Part shown: positions 36,042 to 46,799 of the stretch, piece after piece
Layout of the letters: each line of letters opens with the position of its first letter
How positions within the stretch are numbered: position 1 is the first letter of the stretch
Assembly (NCBI GenBank): GCA_913057235.1
Contig: CAJXNI010000015.1
Span: 1-64,000, forward strand
DNA: 64,000 nucleotides
From: an uncultured Bacteroidota bacterium
GTDB lineage: Bacteria > Bacteroidota > Bacteroidia > Flavobacteriales > Schleiferiaceae
Direction: 5' to 3'
Made by a program: the position numbers and the translations under genes
Notes under the pieces: model-generated
Told to the model about the DNA's origin: nothing
Seen by the model: only the letters and a program-made list of their open reading frames with translations
Databases searched by the model: none

Positions 36042-36078
36042 AAAAAAAGCAAGGCATGTAAAGATACACACCTTGCTT
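36042..36078 (-). terminator. Terminator after rpsU abutting the xerC start
   Basis: Stem AAGCAAGG / CCTTGCTT (36047-36054 with 36071-36078), extended by TGT/ACA, followed on the minus strand by seven T residues. The xerC ATG (36041-36039) comes immediately afterwards, so xerC is made only by read-through. Confidence 0.78.
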
Positions 36079-36101
36079 CAATATTGTAAAGTCTTGAAAG
36101 A

Positions 36102-36293
36102 CTATTCTTCGTCTACGCGCTTTTGCTGAATGTAAGCGGCTTTGAGCACTTCTTTTCTGCGCTCAACAGAAGGCTTGATGAATTGCTTGCGACCACGAAT
36201 TTCTTTCATTACACCCGTACGATCGTACTTTCTTTTGTAACGCTTTAGCGCGCGATCAATGGATTCTCCTTCTTTAACTGATATTACAAGCAT
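36102..36293 (-). CDS. rpsU: 30S ribosomal protein S21
   Basis: A 63-residue basic protein, MLVISVKEGESIDRALKRYKRKYDRTG, with the usual RGRKQFIKPSVERR core. S21 helps mRNA and 30S binding; in Bacteroidota it takes part in hiding the anti-SD. First gene of the rpsU-xerC-hpf unit. Confidence 0.97.
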   Translation of the reverse strand: MLVISVKEGESIDRALKRYKRKYDRTGVMKEIRGRKQFIKPSVERRKEVLKAAYIQQKRVDEE

Positions 36294-36315
36294 TTAAATT
36301 CTGTTTTTGGGAGTG

Positions 36316-36323
36316 CAAATATA
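36316..36323 (-). promoter_or_regulatory. -7 box upstream of rpsU
   Basis: Minus-strand TATATTTG matches TAnnTTTG, 22 bases before the rpsU ATG. No clear TTG at -33. Confidence 0.5.
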
Positions 36324-36387
36324 AAATTTATTTTAGAAGTATAAAGCCTTTTATTTTGAAATCCTTTCCATAATAACGCAATAAGAC

Positions 36388-37563
36388 TTATCCTTTCATC
36401 AAGTTTTTAGAAATAACCACTTTCTGTATTTCAGTGGTACCTTCCCCAATAGTACACAACTTTACATCGCGGTAAAACTTCTCAACCGGGAAGTCTTTGG
36501 TGAAACCGTAACCACCAAAAATTTGCACTGCTTCATTGCAAATCTCCACAGCAATTTCAGAAGCGTACATTTTTGCCATCGCACCTTCAGTGGTTACTTT
36601 TTTCTTCTGATTTTTTAAGCTGGCTGCTTTAAAAGTAAGGAGCTCTGCAGCTTCTAGTTTAGTAATCATGTCGGCAAGTTTAAAGCTTACCCCTTGAAAC
36701 TTAGAAATGGGGCGGCCAAATTGCTCTCTCTCTTTAGAATATTTTAAAGCGGCCTCGTAAGCCCCGTAACCTGTGCCCAAAGACAAGGCGGCAATTGAAA
36801 TGCGTCCTCCGTCTAATATTTTCATGGCTTGAATAAAACCATCGCCTTCTTCTCCCAACATATTTTCTGCCGGTACACGACAATTTTCAAAAATAAGCTC
36901 AGTAGTTTCAGAAGCACGCATGCCTAATTTGTCTTCTTTGCGGCCTCCTCTAAAACCAGGGGTGCCTTTCTCTATTACAAAAGCACTCATGCCGTGTGAG
37001 TCTCCCTTTTCTCCGGTGCGCACTACTACCACCGCAACATCGCCTGAAAGGCCATGCGTGATGAAATTTTTAGAACCGTTTAGCACCCAGTGGTCACCAT
37101 CTCTTACAGCGGTGGTATTCATGCCGCCAGCGTCACTACCGGTATTCACCTCGGTAAGACCCCAAGCGCCAATCCATTCGGCTGTAGCCAATTTGGGTAA
37201 CCATTTGGATTTTTGCTCCTCGTTGCCAAATTCTAAAATATGATTAGTACATAATGAGTTGTGAGCGGCCATGCTCAGACCAATAGATGGATCTACTTTA
37301 CTGAGTTCTACAATAGCGGTGACATATTCAAAATAGCCCAAACCAGAACCCCCATATTCCTCTGGTACCAGAACTCCCATTAAGCCCAGCTCACCCAATT
37401 CTTTGAAAATCTGAACCGGAAATTCCTGACTCTCATCCCACTTCATGATATTGGGACGAATTTTTTGCTCGGCAAAATCGCGTACTGATTGCGCAATCAT
37501 TTGCTGGGTCTCACTTTGGCTGAAATCAAAGCCTTGAATATCTTGTTCTATTGCTACGTCCAT
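36388..37563 (-). CDS. Acyl-CoA dehydrogenase
   Basis: Encodes 391 residues with the three-domain fold. GAWGLTEVNTGSDAGG and KNFITHG bind FAD and substrate, and the C-terminal helical domain contains EAVQIFGGYGFTKDFPVEKFYRD followed by GEGTTEIQKVVISKNL; the Glu in IGEGTTE-region and the GGYGF motif are diagnostic. Close to short-chain (butyryl-CoA type) members by length and motifs. Oxidises acyl-CoA to enoyl-CoA in fatty-acid or amino-acid breakdown. The HHH gene lies 31 bases upstream on the same strand. Confidence 0.93.
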   Translation of the reverse strand: MDVAIEQDIQGFDFSQSETQQMIAQSVRDFAEQKIRPNIMKWDESQEFPVQIFKELGELGLMGVLVPEEYGGSGLGYFEYVTAIVELSKVDPSIGLSMAAHNSLCTNHILEFGNEEQKSKWLPKLATAEWIGAWGLTEVNTGSDAGGMNTTAVRDGDHWVLNGSKNFITHGLSGDVAVVVVRTGEKGDSHGMSAFVIEKGTPGFRGGRKEDKLGMRASETTELIFENCRVPAENMLGEEGDGFIQAMKILDGGRISIAALSLGTGYGAYEAALKYSKEREQFGRPISKFQGVSFKLADMITKLEAAELLTFKAASLKNQKKKVTTEGAMAKMYASEIAVEICNEAVQIFGGYGFTKDFPVEKFYRDVKLCTIGEGTTEIQKVVISKNLMKG

Positions 37564-37594
37564 TTGTACAATTTTTGGTTTTCCTTCAACATGT

Positions 37595-38683
37595 TCAATC
37601 GTCCTGAGATTGCACCGTTAAATAAGGTGCAATTTTAGGGAATATCTCATCATTAAACAATTCAATGTTTTTCAATTCCTTAACCTCTTTAAAAGGCCTT
37701 ATGTTTTCTCTAAAATGGACTATCCCTTTTACCATGTCGTAACTAAGGTAAGGATGCCCTACCAAATCTTGAAAGGAGGCCTTGTTGATATTTAATTTTT
37801 TCACCTGCCCGTTACAGGTGAGCTGAGGCGCCAGCTGCACATAGCGTGCACTATCAATAGGATACTGACCCCTCAACTGGGTTAAGGAGGAGTAGCCACC
37901 CAATTGCTTACGCTTTTCTAAAATTTTGTGCGCAGTAAAGGGTCCAATTCCCTTAACCTCTAATAAAGTAATGGAATCTGCTGTATTAATTTCTACGGGG
38001 GTAAAGGAGCTTTTTTCTCGGGTAGGCTCGGGGGCCGATACATTTACAAAAGGTAATATTTTTCTTGCCAGAGCAGAATCTAAGCTATAGACTTTAAATA
38101 CATCACTATCCTTTTCAAAAGGCCTGTATTTGGTTCTGAAATTTTCAAAATTCCTGGCTTGCCAAGGTTCTAAACCCATGTTTTCCAATTCTGCCACTGA
38201 AACCTGGTTGGGATCAAAAGCCGATAAATTCAATTCTCTTTCTTTACCGGTTTGATTGCCTTCCTCACTTTTTGGAGCAGAAATTTGCACATACGGCAAT
38301 ACCTTCTTTACCAATGCGGAATCAATGCCATAAATTTTATAGAGATCTTCAGGCTCTCTAAATACACCACCTTTAGCGCGGTAGCGTAAAATTCTATCGG
38401 CCAGGGAGCCTTTAAAACCCAGGGCCAACCATTTTTCTTTAGAACAAATGTTGGGATTAAAAGCAGCCAGTGCCTGGGTACTTGCTTTTTGTTTGGCCCG
38501 TCTTTGATCTTTGAGCATTTGTTGTGCAGCTTCAAAACGGGCTAAGTCATGTTTTACTTCAGTGTAAAACCACTGGTCTGCGCTAAGCAGCATAAGAAGC
38601 ACAAGCACCAGAATTATGAGAAAATAAATACCCCTGCGCTGGTCTTTGGTGTAGTGGGTGAACTCACGAATACCTTTAAGCAT
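37595..38683 (-). CDS. Helix-hairpin-helix membrane-anchored protein (ComEA-like)
   Basis: Encodes 362 residues. One N-terminal membrane helix (GIYFLIILVLVLLMLLS) anchors a chain of HhH motifs: LGFKGSLADRILRYRAKGGVFR, MGLEPWQARNFENFRTKY, VKGIGPFTAHKILEKRKQLGG and a fourth degenerate repeat near the C-terminus. Multiple ComEA-type repeats suggest DNA binding on the periplasmic face, as in DNA-uptake receptors, although this Bacteroidota form is often a housekeeping protein of unknown role. Confidence 0.82.
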   Translation of the reverse strand: MLKGIREFTHYTKDQRRGIYFLIILVLVLLMLLSADQWFYTEVKHDLARFEAAQQMLKDQRRAKQKASTQALAAFNPNICSKEKWLALGFKGSLADRILRYRAKGGVFREPEDLYKIYGIDSALVKKVLPYVQISAPKSEEGNQTGKERELNLSAFDPNQVSVAELENMGLEPWQARNFENFRTKYRPFEKDSDVFKVYSLDSALARKILPFVNVSAPEPTREKSSFTPVEINTADSITLLEVKGIGPFTAHKILEKRKQLGGYSSLTQLRGQYPIDSARYVQLAPQLTCNGQVKKLNINKASFQDLVGHPYLSYDMVKGIVHFRENIRPFKEVKELKNIELFNDEIFPKIAPYLTVQSQDD

Positions 38684-38837
38684 GATTAATTTTTTATAGG
38701 CACTCTAAATATATGATTTTGTTCGGCATTCTTACAAAGCAGTCGCCCTAGATTATTTCAATTGTTAGGCCTCCTTCATCAAAAGTTTTAAGGTGTGCGC
38801 CTTTTTTCCGATTATTGTGGCTCAGAAAAATGGTTTT

Positions 38838-40640
38838 ATGCGGAAATACATTACAATTGGTCTTTTAGCGGTAAGTGTAATGGTCTTTGGGCAGGGGAAG
38901 CTCAGGGTGGCTAACTTTGAAATCTCTAATCCCTCGTCTGAAATAAATGATGGCCGAGCCAGCATAGAAGCCGCTGGCGGGAAGGCCCCCTATAAATACA
39001 AATGGAGTAACCCCAAAACCGATACACTCTCCAGAACTTGTAACGGCCTTATAGAAGGTATAGAACACTCTGTAACTATTAAAGATGCTAACGGTCAGAC
39101 CATTACGCAGACCTTTACCATCCCTCAGGAAAGTGTGGCCGAATATTTTAACGGCACCTTTAAACCGGTGGTAGACGCCTTTGCCAGTGTGATATTTTGG
39201 GATCCCTTTTACGCAATGGGCCTTTACGATAATCGAGTACGCACAGATGAAGGGGATTTGGCCTTACAGCCTAATGGCGATGTGCGCACCAATAGTATTC
39301 CTTTCATAGTAATCTGGCTCATTTTTGGCGCTATATTTTTTACCATACGCATGGGCTTTGTAAACTTTTGGGGCTGGCGCCACTCAATTAGTCTGGTGCG
39401 CGGCAAGTTTGATGAAGATGATGCTCCCGGGGAAGTAACCCACTTTCAAGCTTTAGCCACCGCTGTTTCAGCCACGGTAGGTTTAGGAAACATTGCCGGG
39501 GTGGCCGTAGCCATTTCTCTTGGCGGACCAGGTGCTACCTTTTGGTTAATAATTGCCGGTTTATTTGGTATGGCCTCTAAATTTACTGAGTGCACGCTGG
39601 GCGTAAAATACCGAGATATTGGCGAAGATGGCGTGGTTGAAGGCGGCCCTATGCGTTACCTGCGCAAAGGTCTGGCGCGTAAAAACATGGCCGGCCTGGG
39701 TAAAGTGCTAGCGGTAATATTTGCCGTTTTGGCCATTGGCGCCAGCTTTGGCGGAGGCAATATGTTTCAAGCCAACCAAGCTTATCAGCAGCTTAGTGGT
39801 CAGTTCACTATGCTTGAGGGATACGGTCCTGTGTTTGGTCTTGTTCTAGCCATTTTAGTGGGAGTAGTTATTTTAGGGGGTATTCAGAGTATAGCCAAGG
39901 TTACGGAGAAAATTGTTCCATTTATGGCCGGTACCTATATAGTGGCTGCTCTAGTTATTATCGGTAAAAATATTGGCAACATAGGCGAGGCCTTTGAACT
40001 TATTATTGACGGAGCCTTTAGTCCTTCTGCCTTATTAGGTGGTTTTATTGGTGTGATGATTCAAGGCTTTAGAAGAGCAGCTTTCTCAAACGAAGCTGGG
40101 GTTGGGTCTGCGGCCATTGCGCACTCTGCCGCCAAAACCAAGCACCCGGTAAGCGAAGGTTTTGTGGGACTTTTGGAACCATTTATTGACACTGTTTTGG
40201 TTTGTACACTTACTGCTTTGGTACTCATCTTTACCGGATATTATGACGATGCCGGCATGGGAGGTGCTACGCTTACCTCCAAAGCTTTTGGTAGTGTAAT
40301 CAGCTGGTTCCCTTATGTGCTAGTAGTTGCCATTTTCCTTTTTGCTTTCTCTACCATGATTAGCTGGAGCTACTATGGCCTAAGAGCCTGGACCTTCTTA
40401 TTTGGTCGTACCAAACTCACTGAAATTAGCTACAAACTGCTTTTCTTGTTATTCATCATCATTGGTTCTTCCGTAAGCCTGGGGGCGGTGCTGGATTTTT
40501 CAGATATGATGATTCTGGCCATGGCTCTCCCCAATATTGTGGGTCTAATCTTGCTTTCAGGTGAGGTTAGGGCCGAACTCAAAGATTACTGGAAACGCTA
40601 CAAGCGCGGAGAAATTCTAGAAACTAAAAAAGACGCCTAA
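38838..40640 (+). CDS. Sodium:alanine symporter (AGCS) with N-terminal SprB-like domain
   Basis: I choose the ATG at 38838 ([19 protein letters not shown]), giving a signal peptide and 600 residues. Residues about 20-105 form an SprB/Ig-like repeat ([25 protein letters not shown]). A first membrane helix follows a linker ([21 protein letters not shown]), then the AGCS core with [35 protein letters not shown] and [10 protein letters not shown]. The extra domain would face the periplasm. Imports small neutral amino acids with sodium. The fusion recurs in Bacteroidota, but its purpose is unknown. Confidence 0.88.
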   Translation: MRKYITIGLLAVSVMVFGQGKLRVANFEISNPSSEINDGRASIEAAGGKAPYKYKWSNPKTDTLSRTCNGLIEGIEHSVTIKDANGQTITQTFTIPQESVAEYFNGTFKPVVDAFASVIFWDPFYAMGLYDNRVRTDEGDLALQPNGDVRTNSIPFIVIWLIFGAIFFTIRMGFVNFWGWRHSISLVRGKFDEDDAPGEVTHFQALATAVSATVGLGNIAGVAVAISLGGPGATFWLIIAGLFGMASKFTECTLGVKYRDIGEDGVVEGGPMRYLRKGLARKNMAGLGKVLAVIFAVLAIGASFGGGNMFQANQAYQQLSGQFTMLEGYGPVFGLVLAILVGVVILGGIQSIAKVTEKIVPFMAGTYIVAALVIIGKNIGNIGEAFELIIDGAFSPSALLGGFIGVMIQGFRRAAFSNEAGVGSAAIAHSAAKTKHPVSEGFVGLLEPFIDTVLVCTLTALVLIFTGYYDDAGMGGATLTSKAFGSVISWFPYVLVVAIFLFAFSTMISWSYYGLRAWTFLFGRTKLTEISYKLLFLLFIIIGSSVSLGAVLDFSDMMILAMALPNIVGLILLSGEVRAELKDYWKRYKRGEILETKKDA

Positions 40641-40666
40641 AGCAACTTTAAAAGCCGGTAGAATTC

Positions 40667-40674
40667 TAATTTTG
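40667..40674 (+). promoter_or_regulatory. Candidate -7 box for the ABC exporter
   Basis: TAATTTTG matches TAnnTTTG, 20 bases before the ATG. It lies in the loop of an imperfect inverted repeat (AAGCCGG / CCGGCTT at about 40652-40682). Confidence 0.4.
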
Positions 40675-40694
40675 CCGGCTTCAAAAAATCTTAC

Positions 40695-42473
40695 ATGGCT
40701 AAGCAAAGAGAAGGACGACAAAAGCTCAAAAAAGGTTCCTTCAAGAAGGCTTTGCGCCTTTACAAATACATTAAGCCTTACCGGGCCGAGTTTGCACTGG
40801 GCTTGCTCTTTCTGATTCTATCCAGTGCCGCCAACCTAGCTTTCCCAAAGTATTTGGGAGATTTGGTAGATGCCGCCAATACCGATGATATTGTAGCCAA
40901 TATTGAAAACATTGCGCTTATCCTTTTGGTGATTTTGGTGGCCCAGGCTATTGTATCATTTTTTAGAGTAGTACTTTTTGTAAACGTTACGGAAAAAACG
41001 CTCGCTTCCTTACGGCAGGCTACCTACCAGCATCTTATCAAGCTGCCCATGCCCTTTTTTAACGCAAAAAGAGTGGGTGAGCTAAACAGTCGCATTTCTG
41101 CGGATATCTCCCTTTTGCAAGAAACCTTCACCACTACTCTGGCCGAATTTATCCGTCAGCTCATTATCATTTTTGGAGGCATTGCCATTTTACTGTACAC
41201 CTCCCCTCAGCTTACCCTATTTATGCTGGCCATTGTTCCGGTAGTAGTGCTTATTGCCGTTTTCTTTGGGAGGTTTATACGCAAGTATTCAAAAGACGTA
41301 CAAAATGAAGTAGCCCAAAGCAACACCATAGTAGAAGAAACCTTGCAAGGGATTTTTAACGTAAAAGCTTTTGCCAACGAGTTTTTAGAAATTGCCCGCT
41401 ACCGCACCAAAACCAACAGCGTGGCCAAAATTGCCATGAAAGGGGGCAAGTACCGCGGGGCCTTTAGCTCCTTTATAATTTTAGGATTGTTTGGGGCTAT
41501 TGTGGCGGTAATCTGGCGGGGAGTTAATCTAATTGCCGCAGGAGATCTGGCCATAGGGGAGCTTTTCAGCTTTGTAATCTACTCTGGTTTTATTGGCGGC
41601 AGCATTGGCGGCTTTGCCAATGTGTATGCCAACATTCAAAAGGCCATAGGCGCTACCGAAGAGCTTATGGAAATATTGGAAGAAGAGGAAGAAAACCTCA
41701 GTGAAACCGAAAGCCACCAAAATCTGCCTGATTTTAAAGGCGATATACAATTTAAAAACCTCAGCTTCCACTACCCTACCCGGCCTGACCAGAAAGTGAT
41801 TGACGCCTTAAATCTTGAAATTAAATCGGGAACCCAGGTAGCATTGGTAGGGCCTAGTGGAGCCGGTAAGAGTACCTTGGTTTCTTTACTGCTGCAATTT
41901 TACAAACCACAAAGTGGCACTTTGCTCTTTGATGGCAAACCCGCACAAGATTATCCACTCAGTTTATTACGCAACCAAATGGCTGTGGTGCCACAGGATG
42001 TCTTTTTGTTTGGCGGAACCATCCGTGAAAACATGGCTTACGGTAAACCGGATGCCACCGATGAGGAGCTAAAAGAAGCCGCTCAAAAGGCCAACGCCTG
42101 GGAGTTTATTGAAAAGTTTCCTGAAGGTTTAGACACGCTTGTGGGCGAGCGTGGGGTTCAGCTTTCAGGTGGGCAGCGCCAACGGGTGGCCATAGCCCGG
42201 GCCGTGCTGAAAGATCCGGCTATCTTAATTTTAGACGAAGCCACCTCTGCCTTAGATTCTGAAAGTGAGCGTTTGGTACAAGAAGCACTAGACCGCCTAA
42301 TGGTGGGGCGCACCTCTGTAGTAATAGCCCACCGCTTAGCCACTGTGCGCAATGCCGATGAAATTGTGGTGCTGGAAAACGGAAAGCTAAGAGAGAAAGG
42401 TACACATCAAGAGCTCATGGCCGATGAAAACGGCCTGTACCACAGCCTTAGTAGCCTGCAGTTTAACAGCTAA
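40695..42473 (+). CDS. ABC transporter, MsbA-like half-transporter
   Basis: Encodes 592 residues. Six membrane helices occupy residues about 35-330 and the C-terminal ATPase holds Walker A GPSGAGKST (about 385), signature LSGGQRQR (about 489), Walker B ILILDEATSALD and the H-loop IAHRLATV. An acidic linker (EEEEENLSETES) joins the two. Type I exporter family including MsbA, the lipid A flippase; the actual cargo is uncertain. An independent FtsB-like gene follows. Confidence 0.9.
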   Translation: MAKQREGRQKLKKGSFKKALRLYKYIKPYRAEFALGLLFLILSSAANLAFPKYLGDLVDAANTDDIVANIENIALILLVILVAQAIVSFFRVVLFVNVTEKTLASLRQATYQHLIKLPMPFFNAKRVGELNSRISADISLLQETFTTTLAEFIRQLIIIFGGIAILLYTSPQLTLFMLAIVPVVVLIAVFFGRFIRKYSKDVQNEVAQSNTIVEETLQGIFNVKAFANEFLEIARYRTKTNSVAKIAMKGGKYRGAFSSFIILGLFGAIVAVIWRGVNLIAAGDLAIGELFSFVIYSGFIGGSIGGFANVYANIQKAIGATEELMEILEEEEENLSETESHQNLPDFKGDIQFKNLSFHYPTRPDQKVIDALNLEIKSGTQVALVGPSGAGKSTLVSLLLQFYKPQSGTLLFDGKPAQDYPLSLLRNQMAVVPQDVFLFGGTIRENMAYGKPDATDEELKEAAQKANAWEFIEKFPEGLDTLVGERGVQLSGGQRQRVAIARAVLKDPAILILDEATSALDSESERLVQEALDRLMVGRTSVVIAHRLATVRNADEIVVLENGKLREKGTHQELMADENGLYHSLSSLQFNS

Positions 42474-42541
42474 CAACTTTTTGTTAGCATTGCCCTCAAG
42501 TCATCGGGCGGAGACCCCAAGCATTTTTTACCTTTACTTAT

Positions 42542-42862
42542 ATGAAAGAAAAATGGCAGCATTTACAGCAACAACCCTGGTTTAAATGGCTGAGTAACCG
42601 CTATGTTTTAGGCGGCCTGGCTTTTTTGTTGTGGATGACCTTTTTAGACGTGAACTCTTTTATAATTCACGCGCAGCTAAACGCTGAAATAGAGGAACTG
42701 GAAAGCAGCATTGAGTATTACGAGCAGGAAATATTAAAGGATAAACGTCAGCTCAACGAACTCACCTCGCAGCCGCACAAACTTGAGAAATTTGCCCGCG
42801 AAGAGTACCTGCTGCACCGCCCGGGCGAAGAAGTTTATGTGATTGAGGGTTTGGAAGACTAG
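42542..42862 (+). CDS. FtsB/DivIC-like septum formation protein
   Basis: A 106-residue bitopic protein: short cytoplasmic part, one membrane helix (YVLGGLAFLLWMTFLDVNSF), then a coiled coil (HAQLNAEIEELESSIEYYEQEI) and the conserved end KFAREEYLLHRPGEEVYVIE. This is the DivIC/FtsB fold that bridges FtsL and FtsQ/DivIB in division. Starts 69 bases after the ABC gene. Confidence 0.85.
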   Translation: MKEKWQHLQQQPWFKWLSNRYVLGGLAFLLWMTFLDVNSFIIHAQLNAEIEELESSIEYYEQEILKDKRQLNELTSQPHKLEKFAREEYLLHRPGEEVYVIEGLED

Positions 42863-42919
42863 CCTGCCCACTCTTTTTCCTTTACATTTTACGACCTTTG
42901 CGGGTAAGAAGAAAAAGTA

Positions 42920-44299
42920 ATGGAAAACGCCCCCCATTTTGAAGATTTTGCGCCCATTTCCAAAGCTGAATGGCAGGCCAAAATTGAAAAAGATCTCAAA
43001 GGCCAGTCGCTGGCATCACTGCAGCGCGTTACCCGTGACGGCATCATTATAAATCCTGTTTACTTTGCGGAAGACTCTAATCCGCAAGAGCAACCTTTAA
43101 AGGAACACCCCAAGTGGGATGCGGTGCAGGAAATTTTGGTAGAAGATGTCCGAAAGGCCAATGCTTTAGCGCTGGATCACTTGAATAGAGGCGCTACTTC
43201 CCTGCTTTTTTACCTCCAGGGGGACGAAGACCTTCAGGTACTTTTAAAGGATGTTCAAATTCAGTACATCTGCCTCAATTTAGTCACCGCCAAAAACCCG
43301 CAAGGTTTGGCCCGTCAGCTTAACAACCTCATTGCTGAGCGCGGCTTAGAGGAAGTAGAGATTGAAGGCAGCCTAAATTTTGACCCGCTGGAAAACCTGG
43401 CCCGTACCGGCAATTGGTTCCAAAGTGAAACGGAAGATTTTCAGAATCTAAGAGAAACCGCTGAATTACTGCAGCAAGGCCTTAAAGGGATTTGCGTAAA
43501 CGCCAACCTTTTTGCCAACGCAGGGGCCACCGAAGCGCAGCAACTGGGCATTGCCCTAGCCATGAGCTATGAATACATACATCATTTAAAGGTGGCCAAT
43601 ACCCGCGGCTTTTGGCTGAACCTGGCCATTGGATCCGATTACTTTACCGAAATTGCCAAACTAAGAGCCCTACGCAGGCTTTGGTCACAGCTGCAAGAAG
43701 AGTTGGGCTTCCCCCGCCTGGAACTGAGGCTTTATGCCGAGACGACCCTGCGGAACAAAACCATTTTTGACCGCCACAACAACATGATCAGAACCACCGC
43801 TGAGGCTATGGCAGCCGTTATTGGCGGGGCTAACGAGGTTTCCGTAAAAGGTTTTAATCACACCTTTGAAGATCCCACCTTTTTTGGCGAACGCATCGCT
43901 AAAAACCAGCAAAGTATTTTGCAGCATGAAAGCCACTTCCACAAGGTACGTGACATGGCCCAGGGAGCTTACTTTTTAGAAGCCCTTACCGAAGAAATGG
44001 CTGCCAAAGGCTGGGACTTTTTTAAAGCCATTGAAGCACAAGGCGGATACCTCGCTGCCTTACAAAAAGGCTGGCTACAAAAGCAAATAGAAGATAAAGC
44101 CCAGGAAGAGCAAGCGGCATTTGATGCCGGTGAAAAGGTGTTAATTGGTGCCAACAAATACCAAAAGAAGGCAGAGGACCTATCGGCTTTTAGCCAGGCA
44201 CCGCTTTTTAGCAAGAGCCCTAAAAAACCTACTGAAGTGAAACCCATTGTACCGGTACGACTGAGCGAAAAAATTGAAAAAGAACATTTAAAGGCCTAG
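42920..44299 (+). CDS. mutA: Methylmalonyl-CoA mutase small subunit
   Basis: Encodes 459 residues, beginning with the subunit-specific [27 protein letters not shown]-barrel homologous to the large chain follows, with no usable B12 domain. [12 protein letters not shown] and [15 protein letters not shown] match the family. The stop is followed after 1 base by the mutB ATG, so subunits are translated together. Converts succinyl-CoA and (R)-methylmalonyl-CoA in propionate and odd-chain metabolism. Confidence 0.93.
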   Translation: MENAPHFEDFAPISKAEWQAKIEKDLKGQSLASLQRVTRDGIIINPVYFAEDSNPQEQPLKEHPKWDAVQEILVEDVRKANALALDHLNRGATSLLFYLQGDEDLQVLLKDVQIQYICLNLVTAKNPQGLARQLNNLIAERGLEEVEIEGSLNFDPLENLARTGNWFQSETEDFQNLRETAELLQQGLKGICVNANLFANAGATEAQQLGIALAMSYEYIHHLKVANTRGFWLNLAIGSDYFTEIAKLRALRRLWSQLQEELGFPRLELRLYAETTLRNKTIFDRHNNMIRTTAEAMAAVIGGANEVSVKGFNHTFEDPTFFGERIAKNQQSILQHESHFHKVRDMAQGAYFLEALTEEMAAKGWDFFKAIEAQGGYLAALQKGWLQKQIEDKAQEEQAAFDAGEKVLIGANKYQKKAEDLSAFSQAPLFSKSPKKPTEVKPIVPVRLSEKIEKEHLKA

Positions 44300-44300
44300 T

Positions 44301-46451
44301 ATGCAAGCGAGCCCACGACATAATTTTTCAGAAACCGAATATCAGGCGCAGGCCCCAAGGCCCATTGATGAACGTAACCGCTACGGTTGGAAAAGTGCCG
44401 AAGAAATTGAAATCCCTTCTTTATTCAGCGCCCAGGATTTTAAAAAATTACAGCACACCCGCTTTGTGGCGGGCCTACCGCCCTATTTGCGCGGACCCTA
44501 CTCCACCATGTACGCCAGCCGGCCCTGGACCATTCGTCAGTACGCAGGTTTTTCAACCGCTGAAGAGTCCAATGCCTTTTACCGCAGAAACCTGGCGGCT
44601 GGCCAAAAGGGTTTATCGGTAGCTTTTGATTTAGCCACTCACCGCGGCTACGATTCAGACCACCCCCGGGTAGAGGGAGATGTGGGCAAAGCCGGAGTGG
44701 CCATAGACTCCGTAGAGGATATGAAAATTCTCTTCGACCAAATACCACTGGATAAAATGTCGGTGTCTATGACCATGAACGGAGCGGTTATTCCGGTAAT
44801 GGCCTTTTACATTGTGGCGGCTGAGGAGCAAGGTGTAAAACCGGAACAGTTAGCCGGTACCATTCAAAACGACATCCTAAAAGAGTTTATGGTGCGCAAC
44901 ACCTACATCTACCCGCCCTTGCCCAGCATGCGCATTATTGCCGATATTTTTGAGTACACCAGCCAAAACATGCCCCGCTTTAACAGCATTTCCATTAGCG
45001 GTTACCACATGCATGAGGCGGGGGCTACAGCCGATATTGAACTGGCCTACACGCTGGCAGACGGTCTGGAATACTTACGCACCGGCATCAAGGCCGGCTT
45101 AAAAATTGACGAATTTGCTCCCCGGCTTTCCTTCTTTTGGGGCATCGGTATGAATCATTTTATGGAGGTTGCCAAAATGCGAGCCGCCCGCATGCTCTGG
45201 GCTAAAATTGTAAAGCAATTCAACCCCCAGAACCCCAAGTCTATGGCCTTGCGTACGCACAGTCAAACATCGGGCTACAGCCTAACTGAGCAAGACCCTT
45301 TTAACAACGTGGCGCGCACCACCATTGAGGCTATGGCGGCCGCTTTTGGCGGAACGCAGTCTCTGCACACCAACTCGCTAGACGAAGCTATTGCCCTGCC
45401 TACCGATTTTTCGGCCCGCATTGCTCGCAATACACAGTTGATCTTGCAGGAAGAACTCGGCATCACCAGCACGGTTGATCCCTGGGGCGGCTCCTACTAT
45501 GTAGAGTACCTTACCGATCAAATTGCCCGTAAGGCGGAAAAGCTGATGGCGGAAATTGAGGAGTTAGGTGGCATGGCTAAAGCCATTGAAACGGGGGTAC
45601 CCAAAATGCGCATTGAAGAAGCTGCCGCCAAAAAGCAGGCGCGTATTGACTCAGGCAAGGAAATTATTGTGGGCATCAATGCTTACCGCAATGAGAAGGA
45701 TGAACCCATAGAACTGCTGGAAGTAGACAATGCCGAGGTGCGCAGAAAACAGATCGAACGGCTGGAAAAAATCAAAGCAAGTCGTAATAAAACCAAAGTG
45801 GGTGAGACCTTAGCGGCTCTAGAAAAGGCTGCCGAAAATGGGGATGGCAATCTCCTGGCCCTTGCAGTAGCGGCAGCCCGGGAGCGCGCCACTCTGGGCG
45901 AAATCAGCCTGGCCATGGAAAAAGCCTTTGGGCGTTACAAAGCTACCATTCGCTCCATTTCAGGCGTGTACAGCAATGAAATGAAACAAGATCAAAAATT
46001 TGAAAAAGCCCGCGCTTTGGCGGATGAGTTTGAAAAGGAAAACGGCCGCAGACCGCGCATCATGATTGCAAAAATGGGGCAAGACGGCCATGACCGGGGT
46101 GCCAAGGTGGTGGCCACCTCCTTTGCCGATTTAGGCTTTGACGTAGACATTGGCCCCTTGTTTCAAACTCCGCAGGAAGCGGCTAAACAAGCGGTTGAAA
46201 ATGATGTGCACCTACTAGGCGTTTCTTCACTGGCCGCAGGGCACAAAACTCTGGTGCCCAAGGTTATTGAGGCGCTGAAGGCCGAAGGCCGCGAGGACAT
46301 TTTAGTGATTGCCGGAGGCGTAATTCCGCAAAATGACTACCAATACCTTTTTGATGCCGGAGTAGTTGGGGTCTTTGGCCCTGGCACGGTCATAGCCGAG
46401 GCCGCAGCGCGAATTTTAGAAATCATGCTGGACAAAACTCCCAGCGCTTAA
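44301..46451 (+). CDS. mutB: Methylmalonyl-CoA mutase large subunit
   Basis: Encodes 716 residues. Substrate barrel: [53 protein letters not shown], and [19 protein letters not shown]. The C-terminal B12-binding domain (about 590-716) has [12 protein letters not shown] with the DxHxxG histidine, then GVSSLAAGH and IAGGVIP. Catalytically active chain of the heterodimer. Directly follows mutA; ybaB and meaB come next. Confidence 0.97.
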   Translation: MQASPRHNFSETEYQAQAPRPIDERNRYGWKSAEEIEIPSLFSAQDFKKLQHTRFVAGLPPYLRGPYSTMYASRPWTIRQYAGFSTAEESNAFYRRNLAAGQKGLSVAFDLATHRGYDSDHPRVEGDVGKAGVAIDSVEDMKILFDQIPLDKMSVSMTMNGAVIPVMAFYIVAAEEQGVKPEQLAGTIQNDILKEFMVRNTYIYPPLPSMRIIADIFEYTSQNMPRFNSISISGYHMHEAGATADIELAYTLADGLEYLRTGIKAGLKIDEFAPRLSFFWGIGMNHFMEVAKMRAARMLWAKIVKQFNPQNPKSMALRTHSQTSGYSLTEQDPFNNVARTTIEAMAAAFGGTQSLHTNSLDEAIALPTDFSARIARNTQLILQEELGITSTVDPWGGSYYVEYLTDQIARKAEKLMAEIEELGGMAKAIETGVPKMRIEEAAAKKQARIDSGKEIIVGINAYRNEKDEPIELLEVDNAEVRRKQIERLEKIKASRNKTKVGETLAALEKAAENGDGNLLALAVAAARERATLGEISLAMEKAFGRYKATIRSISGVYSNEMKQDQKFEKARALADEFEKENGRRPRIMIAKMGQDGHDRGAKVVATSFADLGFDVDIGPLFQTPQEAAKQAVENDVHLLGVSSLAAGHKTLVPKVIEALKAEGREDILVIAGGVIPQNDYQYLFDAGVVGVFGPGTVIAEAAARILEIMLDKTPSA

Positions 46452-46460
46452 AACTCTACT

Positions 46461-46769
46461 ATGTTTGGTAATTTGAAAGATATGATGGGCAAAATGCACG
46501 AAGCCCAGCAGCAAGCCGAAGAAATAAAAAAGAAGCTAGACACCACCTATGTGCGCGAAAGCACCGATGACATTGCCATAACGGTGACTGGGAACAAGGA
46601 AATCAAGGACCTGGAAATCAGCGATCGGCTTTTGGAAGATAAAGAAGAGCTGCAGGATTTATTGGTAATTAGTTTGAACCGCGCTTTGGAAAAGGCGCAC
46701 CAGCTGCACGAAGAAGAAATGAAAGGGGTAGCCAAAGGCCTGCTGCCCGGCATGGATTTATTTAAATAG
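46461..46769 (+). CDS. YbaB/EbfC-type nucleoid-associated protein
   Basis: A 102-residue protein, MFGNLKDMMGKMHEAQQQAEEIKKKL, with two long helices around a small sheet (DDIAITVTGNKEIKDLEI). The fold binds DNA as a dimer without strict sequence need. Set 9 bases after mutB and 30 bases before meaB, thus within the methylmalonyl-CoA operon; co-transcription does not show a shared role. Confidence 0.9.
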   Translation: MFGNLKDMMGKMHEAQQQAEEIKKKLDTTYVRESTDDIAITVTGNKEIKDLEISDRLLEDKEELQDLLVISLNRALEKAHQLHEEEMKGVAKGLLPGMDLFK

Positions 46770-46799
46770 CCTAACCCTTCTATCCTATTTCAAACTATT

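Noticed and set aside
40652-40682. Terminator after the AGCS gene
   Set aside because: The AAGCCGG/CCGGCTT inverted repeat has a long loop and no T-tract behind it; its loop holds a promoter-like box, so it is not a clear terminator.
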